Assembly: GCA_947493955.1 (NCBI GenBank)
Contig: CANLSQ010000001.1
Coordinates: 558,001 to 622,000 of the forward strand
Reading direction: 5' to 3'
Origin: an uncultured Sphingomonadaceae bacterium
GTDB taxonomy: Bacteria > Pseudomonadota > Alphaproteobacteria > Sphingomonadales > Sphingomonadaceae
Length of the DNA stretch: 64,000 nucleotides
A program made the translations under genes and the position numbers. This document shows positions 28,397 through 36,900 of the stretch, in pieces. How positions within the stretch are numbered: the stretch's first letter is position 1; each line of letters opens with the position of its first letter. The notes beneath the pieces were generated by a model, which worked only from the letters and a program-made list of their open reading frames with translations, was not told the origin of the DNA and made no database searches.

Positions 28397-28610
28397 GCCT
28401 GATCCCACTAAATCTATTTGTTTCAGGACCGTTTTGCAGCAGCCATGGTAAATATTCGGTAAACTTTTGAAGATTTCTTGCTTCGGGGCCGCTGAAAATC
28501 TGGCAATAGTGTTGTGAATCTATGGTCAGGCTTGTCACAGGACAAACCGGCTGTTAAAGGCGCCTCCGTCAGCCGGTCGAGATGGATAAAACCCACCTGA
28601 CCGATTGAGC

Positions 28611-28686
28611 GCCGCTTTAGCTCAGGTGGTAGAGCACATCATTCGTAATGATGGGGTCAGAGGTTCGAGTCCTCTAAGCGGCACCA
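28611..28686 (+). tRNA. tRNA-Thr (anticodon CGU)
   Basis: Full cloverleaf: acceptor GCCGCTT pairs with AAGCGGC, D-arm GCTCAGGTGGTAGAGC, anticodon stem CATCA/TGATG enclosing TTCGTAA (anticodon CGT, reading ACG), and T-arm AGAGGTTCGAGTCCTCT. The discriminator A and the CCA end are encoded. Confidence 0.97.
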
Positions 28687-28970
28687 CCCATTCCACTAGT
28701 TTTTTGAGTTCTTCTGTGTGTAGGAGGTGTTGTTTTTACCTCTATATTACAGTCGGTTACAGGCCCTCCTTAGTTAAGGCGTCTGTCAAAATTTTTAGTC
28801 CCGCTTGCAAAAATATTTAGTTTCCATCCGAAATGGATGTAAATCTGTCGGCGCATAAAAAGAAACCAAGTAAATCTATGTAGTTAAACGTTGGCTATTA
28901 GTTTTTCTGGCGAATCTTAACAATCACTGTTACTAGCCTGCGCCTTAAGTATAGCGGGGGCGCGAAAGAT
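28687..28970. other. AT-rich leader region before the RTX secretion locus
   Basis: No gene is seen here. The interval is clearly more AT-rich than its surroundings and probably holds the promoter of the hlyB-like gene. It contains an inverted repeat at 28825-28839 and the blocks GTAAATC (28870) and TAAACG (about 28885), which recur upstream of the lipoprotein gene at 32.66-32.72 kb. Confidence 0.5.
28825..28839. promoter_or_regulatory. Inverted repeat, copy 1 (upstream of hlyB-like gene)
   Basis: CATCC-GAAAT-GGATG, a five-base inverted repeat with a five-base spacer, ending 132 bases before the ATG of the hlyB-like gene. A close copy (13 of 15 bases) lies at 32664-32678. Possible shared operator for the two transcription units of the RTX locus; the regulator is unknown. 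Confidence 0.4.
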
Positions 28971-31151
28971 ATGTCTGTCGGGGAAGACGACCAGACCATA
29001 GATCAACCCATCGAGCAAATCGGACCAATTGATCCGGCGCTTGCATGTTTTGTGCTACTGGCCAAATTTCTCGGACTGCCAGCCGACCCGCAGCAAATCC
29101 ATCATGATCGCGGTAAGGGTGATGAGCCTTACACGCTGGAACATTTGTCACGTATTGGTAAGAAGCTTGGTCTGATTGCACGTCTTCGGGACGCGTCACA
29201 CGTAGAACTGTCCAAAATTCCGCTGCCCGCGATTGTAAGGACAAATGACGATAGCGCATTCATTTTACTCAAGATCGAAGAAGATATTGATAATCCGCGC
29301 TATCTGATCCAACGCGGCGACGCTGAACGCCCCGAAGTCTTGTCCGCTGATGCATTTGAGGACGCCTATGCGGGGCGTTTGCTGTTGCTGACTTCTCGAG
29401 AAAAGGTCGCAGGTGACAAACGCCCTTTTGATATTAGCTGGTTCATTCCCGCCTTGGTCAAATATCGCCGGGCTTTGCGCGACGTCTTGATTGGCAGCTT
29501 TTTTCTGCAACTTATGGGCTTGGCCTCACCAATATTCTTTCAGCTGGTGATCGACAAGGTGTTGGTTCACCAGTCACTCACCACATTGGAAGTACTTGCC
29601 TTCGGGCTAGCGGTAGTACTGATCTGGGAGACATTTCTATCGGCTCTCAGAAACTGGCTTTTTGCGCATACGACCAACCGGGTTGATGCAGAACTATCCT
29701 CCAATATGTTCCGGCATCTCGTCAATTTACCGGTGAGTTATTTTGAAGCGCGGCGCGTCGGCGACAGTGTAGCGCGCGTGCGTGAACTGGAAACGATACG
29801 CGAGTTTCTGACCAGTAATGCTGTGACAGTGGTGATCGACCTGTTCTTCACCATCGTCTTCTTTGTGGTCATGTATATCTATTCACCGCTGCTGACACTG
29901 ATTGTTGCACTAACTATTCCTATCTATATCGCGATTTCTCTGTTCATCACACCACCGCTGCGCGCGCGGCTGGACGAGAAGTTCCGTCGTGGCGCCGAGA
30001 ATCAGGCCTTTCTGGTCGAAACGGTGACCGGTATAGGCACGCTCAAGTCCATGGCTGTCGAACCGCAGATGCGGGACAAGTGGGAAAAACTTTTCTCTGG
30101 TTATACTCAGACAGGTTTCAAGGTCGCTATCCTGTCCAACTGGGGCAGCCATTTGATCCAGGCTGTTTCGAAGCTGACTACAGTCGCGATCCTGTTCTTT
30201 GGCGCCAAAGCAGTCATTGCAGGAACGTTGACCGTCGGCTCGCTCGTTGCTTTCAACATGCTTGCCGGCCGTGTGGCACAACCGATCCTCAGGCTGTCAC
30301 AACTATGGCAGGATTTTCAGCAGGTTCGCATTTCTGTAGATCGTTTGGGTGATGTTCTCAATGCGCCTGCTGAGCCGGAGCATAATCCCAACCGCGCAAG
30401 CCTGCCGCCCATTTCTGGCAGGGTGGAGTTCGACAAGGTGCGATTCCGTTACCGTCCGGATGCACCGGAAGCCTTGCGCGGCGTAAGCCTCGAAGTCAAA
30501 TCAGGCGAGATGCTCGGAATCGTTGGGCCATCGGGTTCGGGTAAATCCACTCTGACCAAGCTCGTGCAGCGCCTTTATGTACCGGAGCAGGGCAGGGTAC
30601 TGATTGACGGCGTAGATCTAGCTCTGGTTGATCCCGCATGGCTCCGCCGACAAATCGGTGTGGTGCTACAAGAGAATATCTTGTTCAACCGAACCGTCCG
30701 TGAGAATATCTCTCTCGCTGATCCGACACGTCCAATGGAAGCGGTGATCGCTGCTGCAACATTGGCTGGTGCGCATGAGTTTATCTTGGAACTGCCGCAC
30801 GGCTATGACACCGTCATCGATGAGCGCGGTTCGAACCTGTCTGGCGGACAGCGTCAGCGGATGGCAATAGCCAGAGCGCTTATCGGCGATCCGCGCATAT
30901 TGATATTGGATGAAGCAACCTCCGCGCTCGATGCAGAGAGCGAAGAGATCATCCAGGAAAATCTTGGCAGGATCGCCCAAGGTCGTACGGTCATGATCAT
31001 TGCTCACCGCTTGTCTGCTGTGCGCCAGTGCAATCGTATCGTGACTGTGGAAGCGGGCGATATTACAGAAATCGGCACGCATGATGAGTTGCTCAAGGCC
31101 GATGGCCGTTATGCGATGTTGTACAACAAGCAAATGGGTATCGAGGCATGA
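28971..31151 (+). CDS. Type I secretion ABC transporter, HlyB-like with inactive C39 domain
   Basis: Exporter ATPase/permease of 726 residues. Domains in order: a C39-like domain (about 1-140), a six-helix membrane region (about 155-430) and an ABC nucleotide-binding domain with Walker [10 protein letters not shown] (about residue 520), signature LSGGQRQR and Walker B ILILDEATSALD. In the C39-like domain the catalytic cysteine position is proline (IDPALACFVLL; the remaining Cys is the second, non-catalytic one) and the catalytic His site reads NDDSAFIL. It therefore cannot cleave GG leaders and should act like HlyB, exporting unprocessed RTX proteins through a C-terminal signal. Its stop overlaps the hlyD-like start (ATGA). 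Confidence 0.95.
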   Translation: MSVGEDDQTIDQPIEQIGPIDPALACFVLLAKFLGLPADPQQIHHDRGKGDEPYTLEHLSRIGKKLGLIARLRDASHVELSKIPLPAIVRTNDDSAFILLKIEEDIDNPRYLIQRGDAERPEVLSADAFEDAYAGRLLLLTSREKVAGDKRPFDISWFIPALVKYRRALRDVLIGSFFLQLMGLASPIFFQLVIDKVLVHQSLTTLEVLAFGLAVVLIWETFLSALRNWLFAHTTNRVDAELSSNMFRHLVNLPVSYFEARRVGDSVARVRELETIREFLTSNAVTVVIDLFFTIVFFVVMYIYSPLLTLIVALTIPIYIAISLFITPPLRARLDEKFRRGAENQAFLVETVTGIGTLKSMAVEPQMRDKWEKLFSGYTQTGFKVAILSNWGSHLIQAVSKLTTVAILFFGAKAVIAGTLTVGSLVAFNMLAGRVAQPILRLSQLWQDFQQVRISVDRLGDVLNAPAEPEHNPNRASLPPISGRVEFDKVRFRYRPDAPEALRGVSLEVKSGEMLGIVGPSGSGKSTLTKLVQRLYVPEQGRVLIDGVDLALVDPAWLRRQIGVVLQENILFNRTVRENISLADPTRPMEAVIAAATLAGAHEFILELPHGYDTVIDERGSNLSGGQRQRMAIARALIGDPRILILDEATSALDAESEEIIQENLGRIAQGRTVMIIAHRLSAVRQCNRIVTVEAGDITEIGTHDELLKADGRYAMLYNKQMGIEA

Positions 31152-32620
31152 GCGAAAACCAAGCTAGCCCTGAAAACGATGCCCAAGAAAACGAAGCCGC
31201 AAAAGAAGGCTTTTTTGCGCGTCGCTTTCCCGGCTTGATGCGCCATTGGATGATCCTGCGTGAAAGTTGGAAGCAGCAGAATGTGGCCGATGAAAATACC
31301 AAACCGCAAAGCGATCATGAGTTTTTGCCGGCTGCCCTGGAGATTATGGAGAAGCCAGCCAGCCCCGGTTTGCGCTGGCTGATGCTGATCCTGTGCAGCC
31401 TGTTTGCGATAGCCTTGCTCTGGTCTTTCATTGGCAAGGTCGATGTGGTTGCCACCGCCACCGGTAAAGTGGTGCCCTCTGCGAGCAGCAAGGTCATTCA
31501 ACCGATAGAAATCGGATCCATCCGCGCCATCCATGTCAAGAACGGTCAGCGGGTTAAGAAAGGTCAATTGCTCGTCGAACTCGATTCCACGATCAGCAAT
31601 GCCGATGAAGCCCAAAGCTCCCAGCAGTTGATGTCGGCTGAGATTGTCCGTGCCCGTAACGATGCATTGATGGCTCATTTAAGAGGTGCCAATGCCCGGT
31701 TCGTTCCACCCGCGGGCACGCCGGTTGATGTTGCGCTCACCCAGTCGCAATTTGTGCGCTCTGCCATCGCCGAATATGAAGCTGAGAGATCAGGCCTCCA
31801 ACAACAACGCGCCGAACGGCAGGCGCAGCTTACTGGAGCGGAGGCCGAAATCAGTAAGCTGGAACAAACATTGCCTTTGCTTGATCGCCAGCTGGCCGCA
31901 AGGCAGGAGCTTGCTGACAAGGGTTATTTTTCGCGGCTGCGCCTACTCGAATTTGAACAGCTGCGCGTTGAGCATATCCAGAATATCGCGGTGCAAACTG
32001 CTCGCGCTGCTGAAGCGCGCGCGTCCATTCGCAATCTCGAGGCGCAGATCAGGCGCCTGCGTGAAGCCTTTGGACGCGGCGCGATTGCAGAAATGGCAGA
32101 AGCCGAAGGGCAATCGGCGATGGCGGGAGCAGAGCTGCAAAAGTCAGCCCGTCGGCGCGAGTTCCAGCAGATCAAATCGCCGGTCGACGGCACCGTGCAA
32201 CAGCTCACCCTGACGACCATCGGCGGCGTGGTGCAACCCGCCGAGCCGATCATGGTGATCGTGCCGGATGATGCCGAGGTGCAGGTCAGCGCGCAGATCC
32301 TCAACAAGGATATCGGGTTCATCTACGAAGGCCAGCCGGTGCGGGTGAAGCTGGAGGCGTTTAACTTTACCGACTACGGCCTGATCGAAGGCGTGGTCGA
32401 CAATATCAGCCGCGATGCAATCCAGGATGAGAATCTCGGCCTGGTCTATGATGCCCGGATCAAGCTCAACAAGCGCCACCTGATGATCAACGGCAAGAAC
32501 CAGTCCATTGGTCCGGGTTTACAGGTGCAGGCAGAGATTAAGACCGGCGAGCGGCGTATCATCCAGTATCTTCTCTCTCCCATTGCAAAGACAATGGATG
32601 AAGCGGGGCGTGAACGATAG
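31148..32620 (+). CDS. Type I secretion adaptor, HlyD family
   Basis: Membrane fusion protein (490 residues) that joins the HlyB-like exporter to an outer-membrane TolC channel. A cytosolic N-terminal tail (1-75), longer than in many adaptors, precedes one membrane segment (about 76-98). Then come the first lipoyl half (VVATATGKVVPSASSKVIQ), a long periplasmic coiled coil (about 150-330), the second lipoyl half with PVDGTVQQLTLTTIGGVVQP, and a beta-barrel to the C-terminus. ATGA overlap with the exporter shows coupling. A hairpin at 32631 follows, and no TolC gene is present nearby, so the channel must be encoded elsewhere. Confidence 0.95.
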   Translation: MSENQASPENDAQENEAAKEGFFARRFPGLMRHWMILRESWKQQNVADENTKPQSDHEFLPAALEIMEKPASPGLRWLMLILCSLFAIALLWSFIGKVDVVATATGKVVPSASSKVIQPIEIGSIRAIHVKNGQRVKKGQLLVELDSTISNADEAQSSQQLMSAEIVRARNDALMAHLRGANARFVPPAGTPVDVALTQSQFVRSAIAEYEAERSGLQQQRAERQAQLTGAEAEISKLEQTLPLLDRQLAARQELADKGYFSRLRLLEFEQLRVEHIQNIAVQTARAAEARASIRNLEAQIRRLREAFGRGAIAEMAEAEGQSAMAGAELQKSARRREFQQIKSPVDGTVQQLTLTTIGGVVQPAEPIMVIVPDDAEVQVSAQILNKDIGFIYEGQPVRVKLEAFNFTDYGLIEGVVDNISRDAIQDENLGLVYDARIKLNKRHLMINGKNQSIGPGLQVQAEIKTGERRIIQYLLSPIAKTMDEAGRER

Positions 32621-32630
32621 TTTAAGTATT

Positions 32631-32657
32631 GGAAACCCCACTATTCTGGGGCTTTTC
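32631..32657 (+). terminator. Putative weak terminator/attenuator after hlyD-like gene
   Basis: CCCCA and TGGGG form a five-base stem around CTATTC, lengthened by GGAAA pairing with the following CTTTTC, and the 3' side runs into a T-rich tail. It could end the secretion-gene transcript or attenuate read-through into the lipoprotein and toxin genes. Confidence 0.45.
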
Positions 32658-32663
32658 AATAAA

Positions 32664-32678
32664 CATCCAAAATGGATA
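32664..32678. promoter_or_regulatory. Inverted repeat, copy 2 (upstream of RTX lipoprotein gene)
   Basis: CATCC-AAAAT-GGATA matches the repeat at 28825 in 13 of 15 positions and also ends 132 bases before the preferred start (GTG 32810). Downstream, GTAAATC and TAAACG blocks recur as they do before the hlyB-like gene. Together they suggest a second promoter, controlled in common with the first. Confidence 0.4.
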
Positions 32679-32809
32679 AATGATTTTCGAGTCGAGCTCT
32701 TGTAAATCCCAGTAAACGCTTTAGCCTTCTCAATAGGGTCGCAGAATCACCGATAAAGATCGGGATGGCTGATTATTCGTCTCCCTGCTTCGAGGGAGAA
32801 AGGGGCTTT

Positions 32810-33277
32810 GTGCATCTGATTAGGGGCTATGCAAAAAACTGGACGCGCCTATTGGGCGTGACCCCCTTGTTAGGAACAGCGATCGCTCTGGCCGCCTGCG
32901 CTGCTCCGTCCAGCTATATGGGCATTGACCTGACCACCTCGCCGAGCGCTGCCACGGCATCCCATAGTCCATCACTCTCCACTGCCACCGATCTTGCGGC
33001 TCTGCCGCTGCCCGATCTTGCCCGCATGGCGCAAGGGGGCGACAAGCATGCACAGCTTGAACTGGGTATCCGCTTTGAAGAGGGGCGGGGTGTTGAGCGA
33101 GATTTGGACAGGGCGAGGAAGCTATATCGGTTGGCGGCAAGTGATAGCGGTGGCCGGATTTGGGTTTATTCACCGCCTGTGGGTAATGGCACTAAGGGGC
33201 GAGTTATTCCTGTGGATACCGGATCCAAGCAGGTTGGGCTAGCGGCGGCGCGGGTCCGGTTGAGAGCTGTGGAATGA
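32810..33277 (+). CDS. Sel1-repeat-type lipoprotein in RTX locus
   Basis: Predicted lipoprotein of 155 residues. After a basic start and a hydrophobic stretch comes the lipobox ALAAC, then a Ser/Thr-rich linker and a Sel1-like helical repeat: LARMAQGGDKHAQLELGIRF followed by EEGRGVERDLDRARKLYRLAA. A beta-like tail (GRIWVYSPPVGNGTKGRV) ends with a second partial helix. I prefer GTG 32810 because AGGGG sits just upstream and the signal peptide is then of normal size; an ATG at 32765 is in frame. Its position between the exporter genes and the toxin gene suggests a periplasmic scaffold for secretion or assembly; this is inference. The stop overlaps the next gene (ATGA). Confidence 0.75.
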   Translation: MHLIRGYAKNWTRLLGVTPLLGTAIALAACAAPSSYMGIDLTTSPSAATASHSPSLSTATDLAALPLPDLARMAQGGDKHAQLELGIRFEEGRGVERDLDRARKLYRLAASDSGGRIWVYSPPVGNGTKGRVIPVDTGSKQVGLAAARVRLRAVE

Positions 33278-33978
33278 AAGGTGTGAAAAAAATCATTCTC
33301 TCTTTCGGAGTTATAACTGGGGTGGTTGCTCTGGGCTTATATGGGATTCTAGAATGGAAGGCTGTCCCTCCCCAAAGAAATGACAATATCGCGATCCGGA
33401 TATTTCCAGACGATAGTAATAATAGAGAAAGCAAAAGGCTTAAACTCAGCATCCCTGGGAAGTATATTACGCATGATCTGTTCGCAAGTTTGGACGGCCC
33501 TCCTGTAGCAGCAATCAACTACAAAACATTGGCAGCTGGTAATGTCTTGCCGATTAAGAACCCGGATATAGTATTGGCAACAGTAGTCATTTCACCGCCA
33601 AAATTTGTTGGAGATGATGACAGATTCATGGCTGCGCCATTCGGCGTCAATTTTGAGTCGTTTAAGGACAGCGGGCAGTCTCGCTTCGGGTTATCTTTTA
33701 GAAAGTATCGAGTGGTCGATGTTGAAAGTTATCCTTTTAGTGAACTTTATTTGAAGGATCAAAACTTTCACGACTTTTACATGTATTGTGGTTTGCATGC
33801 TGTTCCGGCACAAGATTTTTGTCGTATTGGCAAAGTATTGACAGGTATGAAGAGCCAACAATCAGACACATCTATAGATCTCATAATCAGATTTGACAAA
33901 AGAAGAAAGTCAGAATGGAAGTTAATAGAAAGAAATATTTCTGATTTTTACCAAGATAAAATAGAAGTAATCGGATAG
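33274..33978 (+). CDS. Unrecognised membrane-anchored protein beside giant RTX gene
   Basis: A 234-residue protein with one N-terminal membrane segment (about residues 7-25) and a periplasmic domain; no family is recognised. The domain holds two cysteines near its end (MYCGLHAV and DFCRIGK). The gene is notably AT-rich, like the first 2.5 kb of the giant gene that begins 20 bases after it, and unlike the preceding exporter genes. The ATG overlaps the lipoprotein stop (ATGA). Sharing composition and position with the toxin N-terminus, it could be a cognate factor such as an immunity, chaperone or surface-retention protein; none of these is shown. Confidence 0.75.
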   Translation: MKGVKKIILSFGVITGVVALGLYGILEWKAVPPQRNDNIAIRIFPDDSNNRESKRLKLSIPGKYITHDLFASLDGPPVAAINYKTLAAGNVLPIKNPDIVLATVVISPPKFVGDDDRFMAAPFGVNFESFKDSGQSRFGLSFRKYRVVDVESYPFSELYLKDQNFHDFYMYCGLHAVPAQDFCRIGKVLTGMKSQQSDTSIDLIIRFDKRRKSEWKLIERNISDFYQDKIEVIG

Positions 33979-33998
33979 AATAGATTGGATTTTGGTTT

Positions 33999-36900
33999 AT
34001 GAATGAAGGTGTTTATTCGAGCGAGTTCAAAGCTGATCTAAGGGCGGCAACGGCGCAGTCGAGAGCAGAGATTGGTGATAGCTTTAGCTTTTCTGCAAAT
34101 CGCGCAAAATCATACTACAATATTTCTACGGTTCTGAGGCAAGAGGCACAGCGGATGGTGTCTGCTTGGACAAATAAATTACTGGCGGGAGAGGTCACCG
34201 GAGAATACTTGGGAAGCGAATATCAAAGGACAGAAACGCGGTTGCTGGGGGCAGCGGAATTACTCGAAACCCAGGCAGAAATCACAACATATTCCGGTGA
34301 AGCTGGCGCTGCAGCGATTTTGGGTAACTATAATGCGTTGCTGAACAATCCTGCAATCTATGATACGCCATTGGACGTATTTTCATGGGAAATCGACAGC
34401 GCGGTAGTAAGTTTTTTCGATGCCGTTGCCAACTCTAATGGCTCTGTTGCACTAAATGAAATCTCAACAAATTCGATTTTAGCAGTTGATGGAATTGTCT
34501 GGAATCGGAAAGGATTGCTCGATCATTTTCCAGGTACTGGATTGGGAATTGATTACACTGCTCTTCCCGAGGACTCGTTAGCTTGGAGGCTAACTACTGG
34601 CAATGAACGACGTGCGCTGCAGAATCAGAATTTTGGGGCGATCGAGTTTACTTTTGGAAATTCCGGTTTCTTAGTTGCGGCTGCATACGCTACCCCTCAA
34701 GGCAGGGCGCTCGGAAAAGATCCCGTCGAATTTGGTTTTGATGGACCTGTGGATAGTTTGATCAACGGCCAGATCAGCAGTGACGGTAAATATGTATTTA
34801 CTATCGATGAGTTTGATCGGCAGATTATTCGAGAGAATACATCCAATGGCCTATATGTATGGGTAGAAAATGGTAAGGAAAGCTTAAGTCTATTGCAGCG
34901 AGCGGGTGCTGAAGTGGCAGCTAGCCAAAGTGGTGCGGTGCTGTTGAGCAGAGCGTTAGATGGTTCGTTTGTAGCTTCGCCAGATGCGACGTCTTTTCGG
35001 TATACTGTGAACGGATGGGATGTAGTGGATGGAGTTTACGGCCTCGACTACGTTAAGGATGTGTTGGGGGCGGATTTTGGTGCAAATGGAACCCGAGTCC
35101 GCAACGCTCCTACTTTAGAGGACGGTTCGGCCAATCCCTATTATGTTCCTGGTGGCGGCACATCAATTCCGGTCACCGAATATCTGAGTAGATTTGCCGC
35201 TATGAATGGCGTTTCTGCTTACGGAATTCCAACGGTAATCAATCAACCTAATGGTGATAAACTGGTTGGCAACACGCTTGTAACAATCGTAGGCGATCAA
35301 AGAGTACTCTATTTCCAGCAAGCGACCATTTCGAGCGATGGTGAAGTGACGTTTGGTAATTATGGACGTGTTGAAGAGCAAGCTGATGGCTCTGTTGAAA
35401 TCGTTGCGGTATCTGAAGAGGAAGAAACTGCCGCGTTAAATCTTGCCCAAGCTGACGCGGCAAGAATAAGATCAATGTTAGACGTGGCGGAAAACTTCGC
35501 AGAAAATGCAGATGATGGAGGACTGGAAAGTCTCCAAGGCGAGTCTTTGATATCGTCAACTGAAGGTCCAAATGTCGGCGTTCAGGCCGGAGAGGGGAAT
35601 GAAATTATTGTCTCCTACCAAAGGCGTTACGCACCATTGACGTCGTCTGAGGCGTTCCTTGACCCTCAGACAGGTAATTTTCTTCCTCCAGGTTTCACTG
35701 CATTTCGAGACCAGTTCTCTGGCAGGATCGGCGTGATTGACAGCCGACAGCGTGAATCCAAAATAACATATGACGATCAAGGAAATATCCTAAAGACCGA
35801 AGTATTTGATGGACAGATTAACGATGGAGTTATCGTTTCTGGTCAGCCGAACAAATATGGTGTGACAGTTGAGCAAATCTATGGTTCGAGTGGTTCTCCG
35901 ATATCAACCGACATAAAGATCAACGACAATCCAATCCCGTTTGAATTTTCCGATATCGGTGGAGCACTTGGAAAACAACTCGGCTATCGTATTGCGGGCA
36001 ATAATGCGGTCTTGGGCATTGCCACATCTGCTGTTTTGCAAACAGTCGGTGACAATTTGGGCGATGTTCTGGATGGTATCATCGGCAATCAATCCGCTAC
36101 AAACGCATCAAAAGATGCTTTTAGTACGTTTGGTCCAGAGCTTCTTAACAACCTTAAATCCGCGGGTGTTGGTGCGCTTTCCTCGTTCCTGACGGCTGAG
36201 TTGATTGATGTCGTTGGAGTCGATGGTTTTGCTGGAGAAGCACTCAATACTGGTGCGGGCGCTGTTATTGGTCAGGTGCTCTCCAACATTGCCGGCATCG
36301 GTGATCCATCAGGCGTTTTTAGTGGTGTTAATCCAGCCTTGATCGGCAATGCGATCGGATCATTTCTTGGGACCAAGCTTGCGTCCGAAATTGTTGGATT
36401 CGATACAATTGGAGGACAAATTGGTGCTGCCGTCGGTTCATCTGTCGCTAGCGCAGGACTTGGAATTTTGTTTGCCGAAAAATTTGGCGCTTTGGGTGGA
36501 TTTGCTGGGCCTTTGGGCGCTTTTGCAGGCGCTTTCCTCGGTTTCCTCGTCGGCGGCCTAATTGGTTCTATCTTTGGCGGCACGCCGCGTTCGGGTGCCG
36601 ATGCGACCTGGAACGAGGCGGAGGGCCGATTTGTTGTCGACAATGCCTATTCCCGCAAGGGCGGATCGAAAGAGACGGCGGAAGCGATGGCGGGCTTGGT
36701 TGCCGACACCTTCAATGCCGTTCTGGATGCGACTGGCGGAAGGTTAAACAATCCCGGTGCTATAACAACCGGCAATTATGGCATGCGCAAGTCGGACTTT
36801 GTCTATCGTCCTACGTCAACACGCGACAAGCGCGCTATCACGTACCGCGTTTCCTCCAAACAGGATGGTGCGTTTGAAAAGCTGACCGGCTATGGCATTT

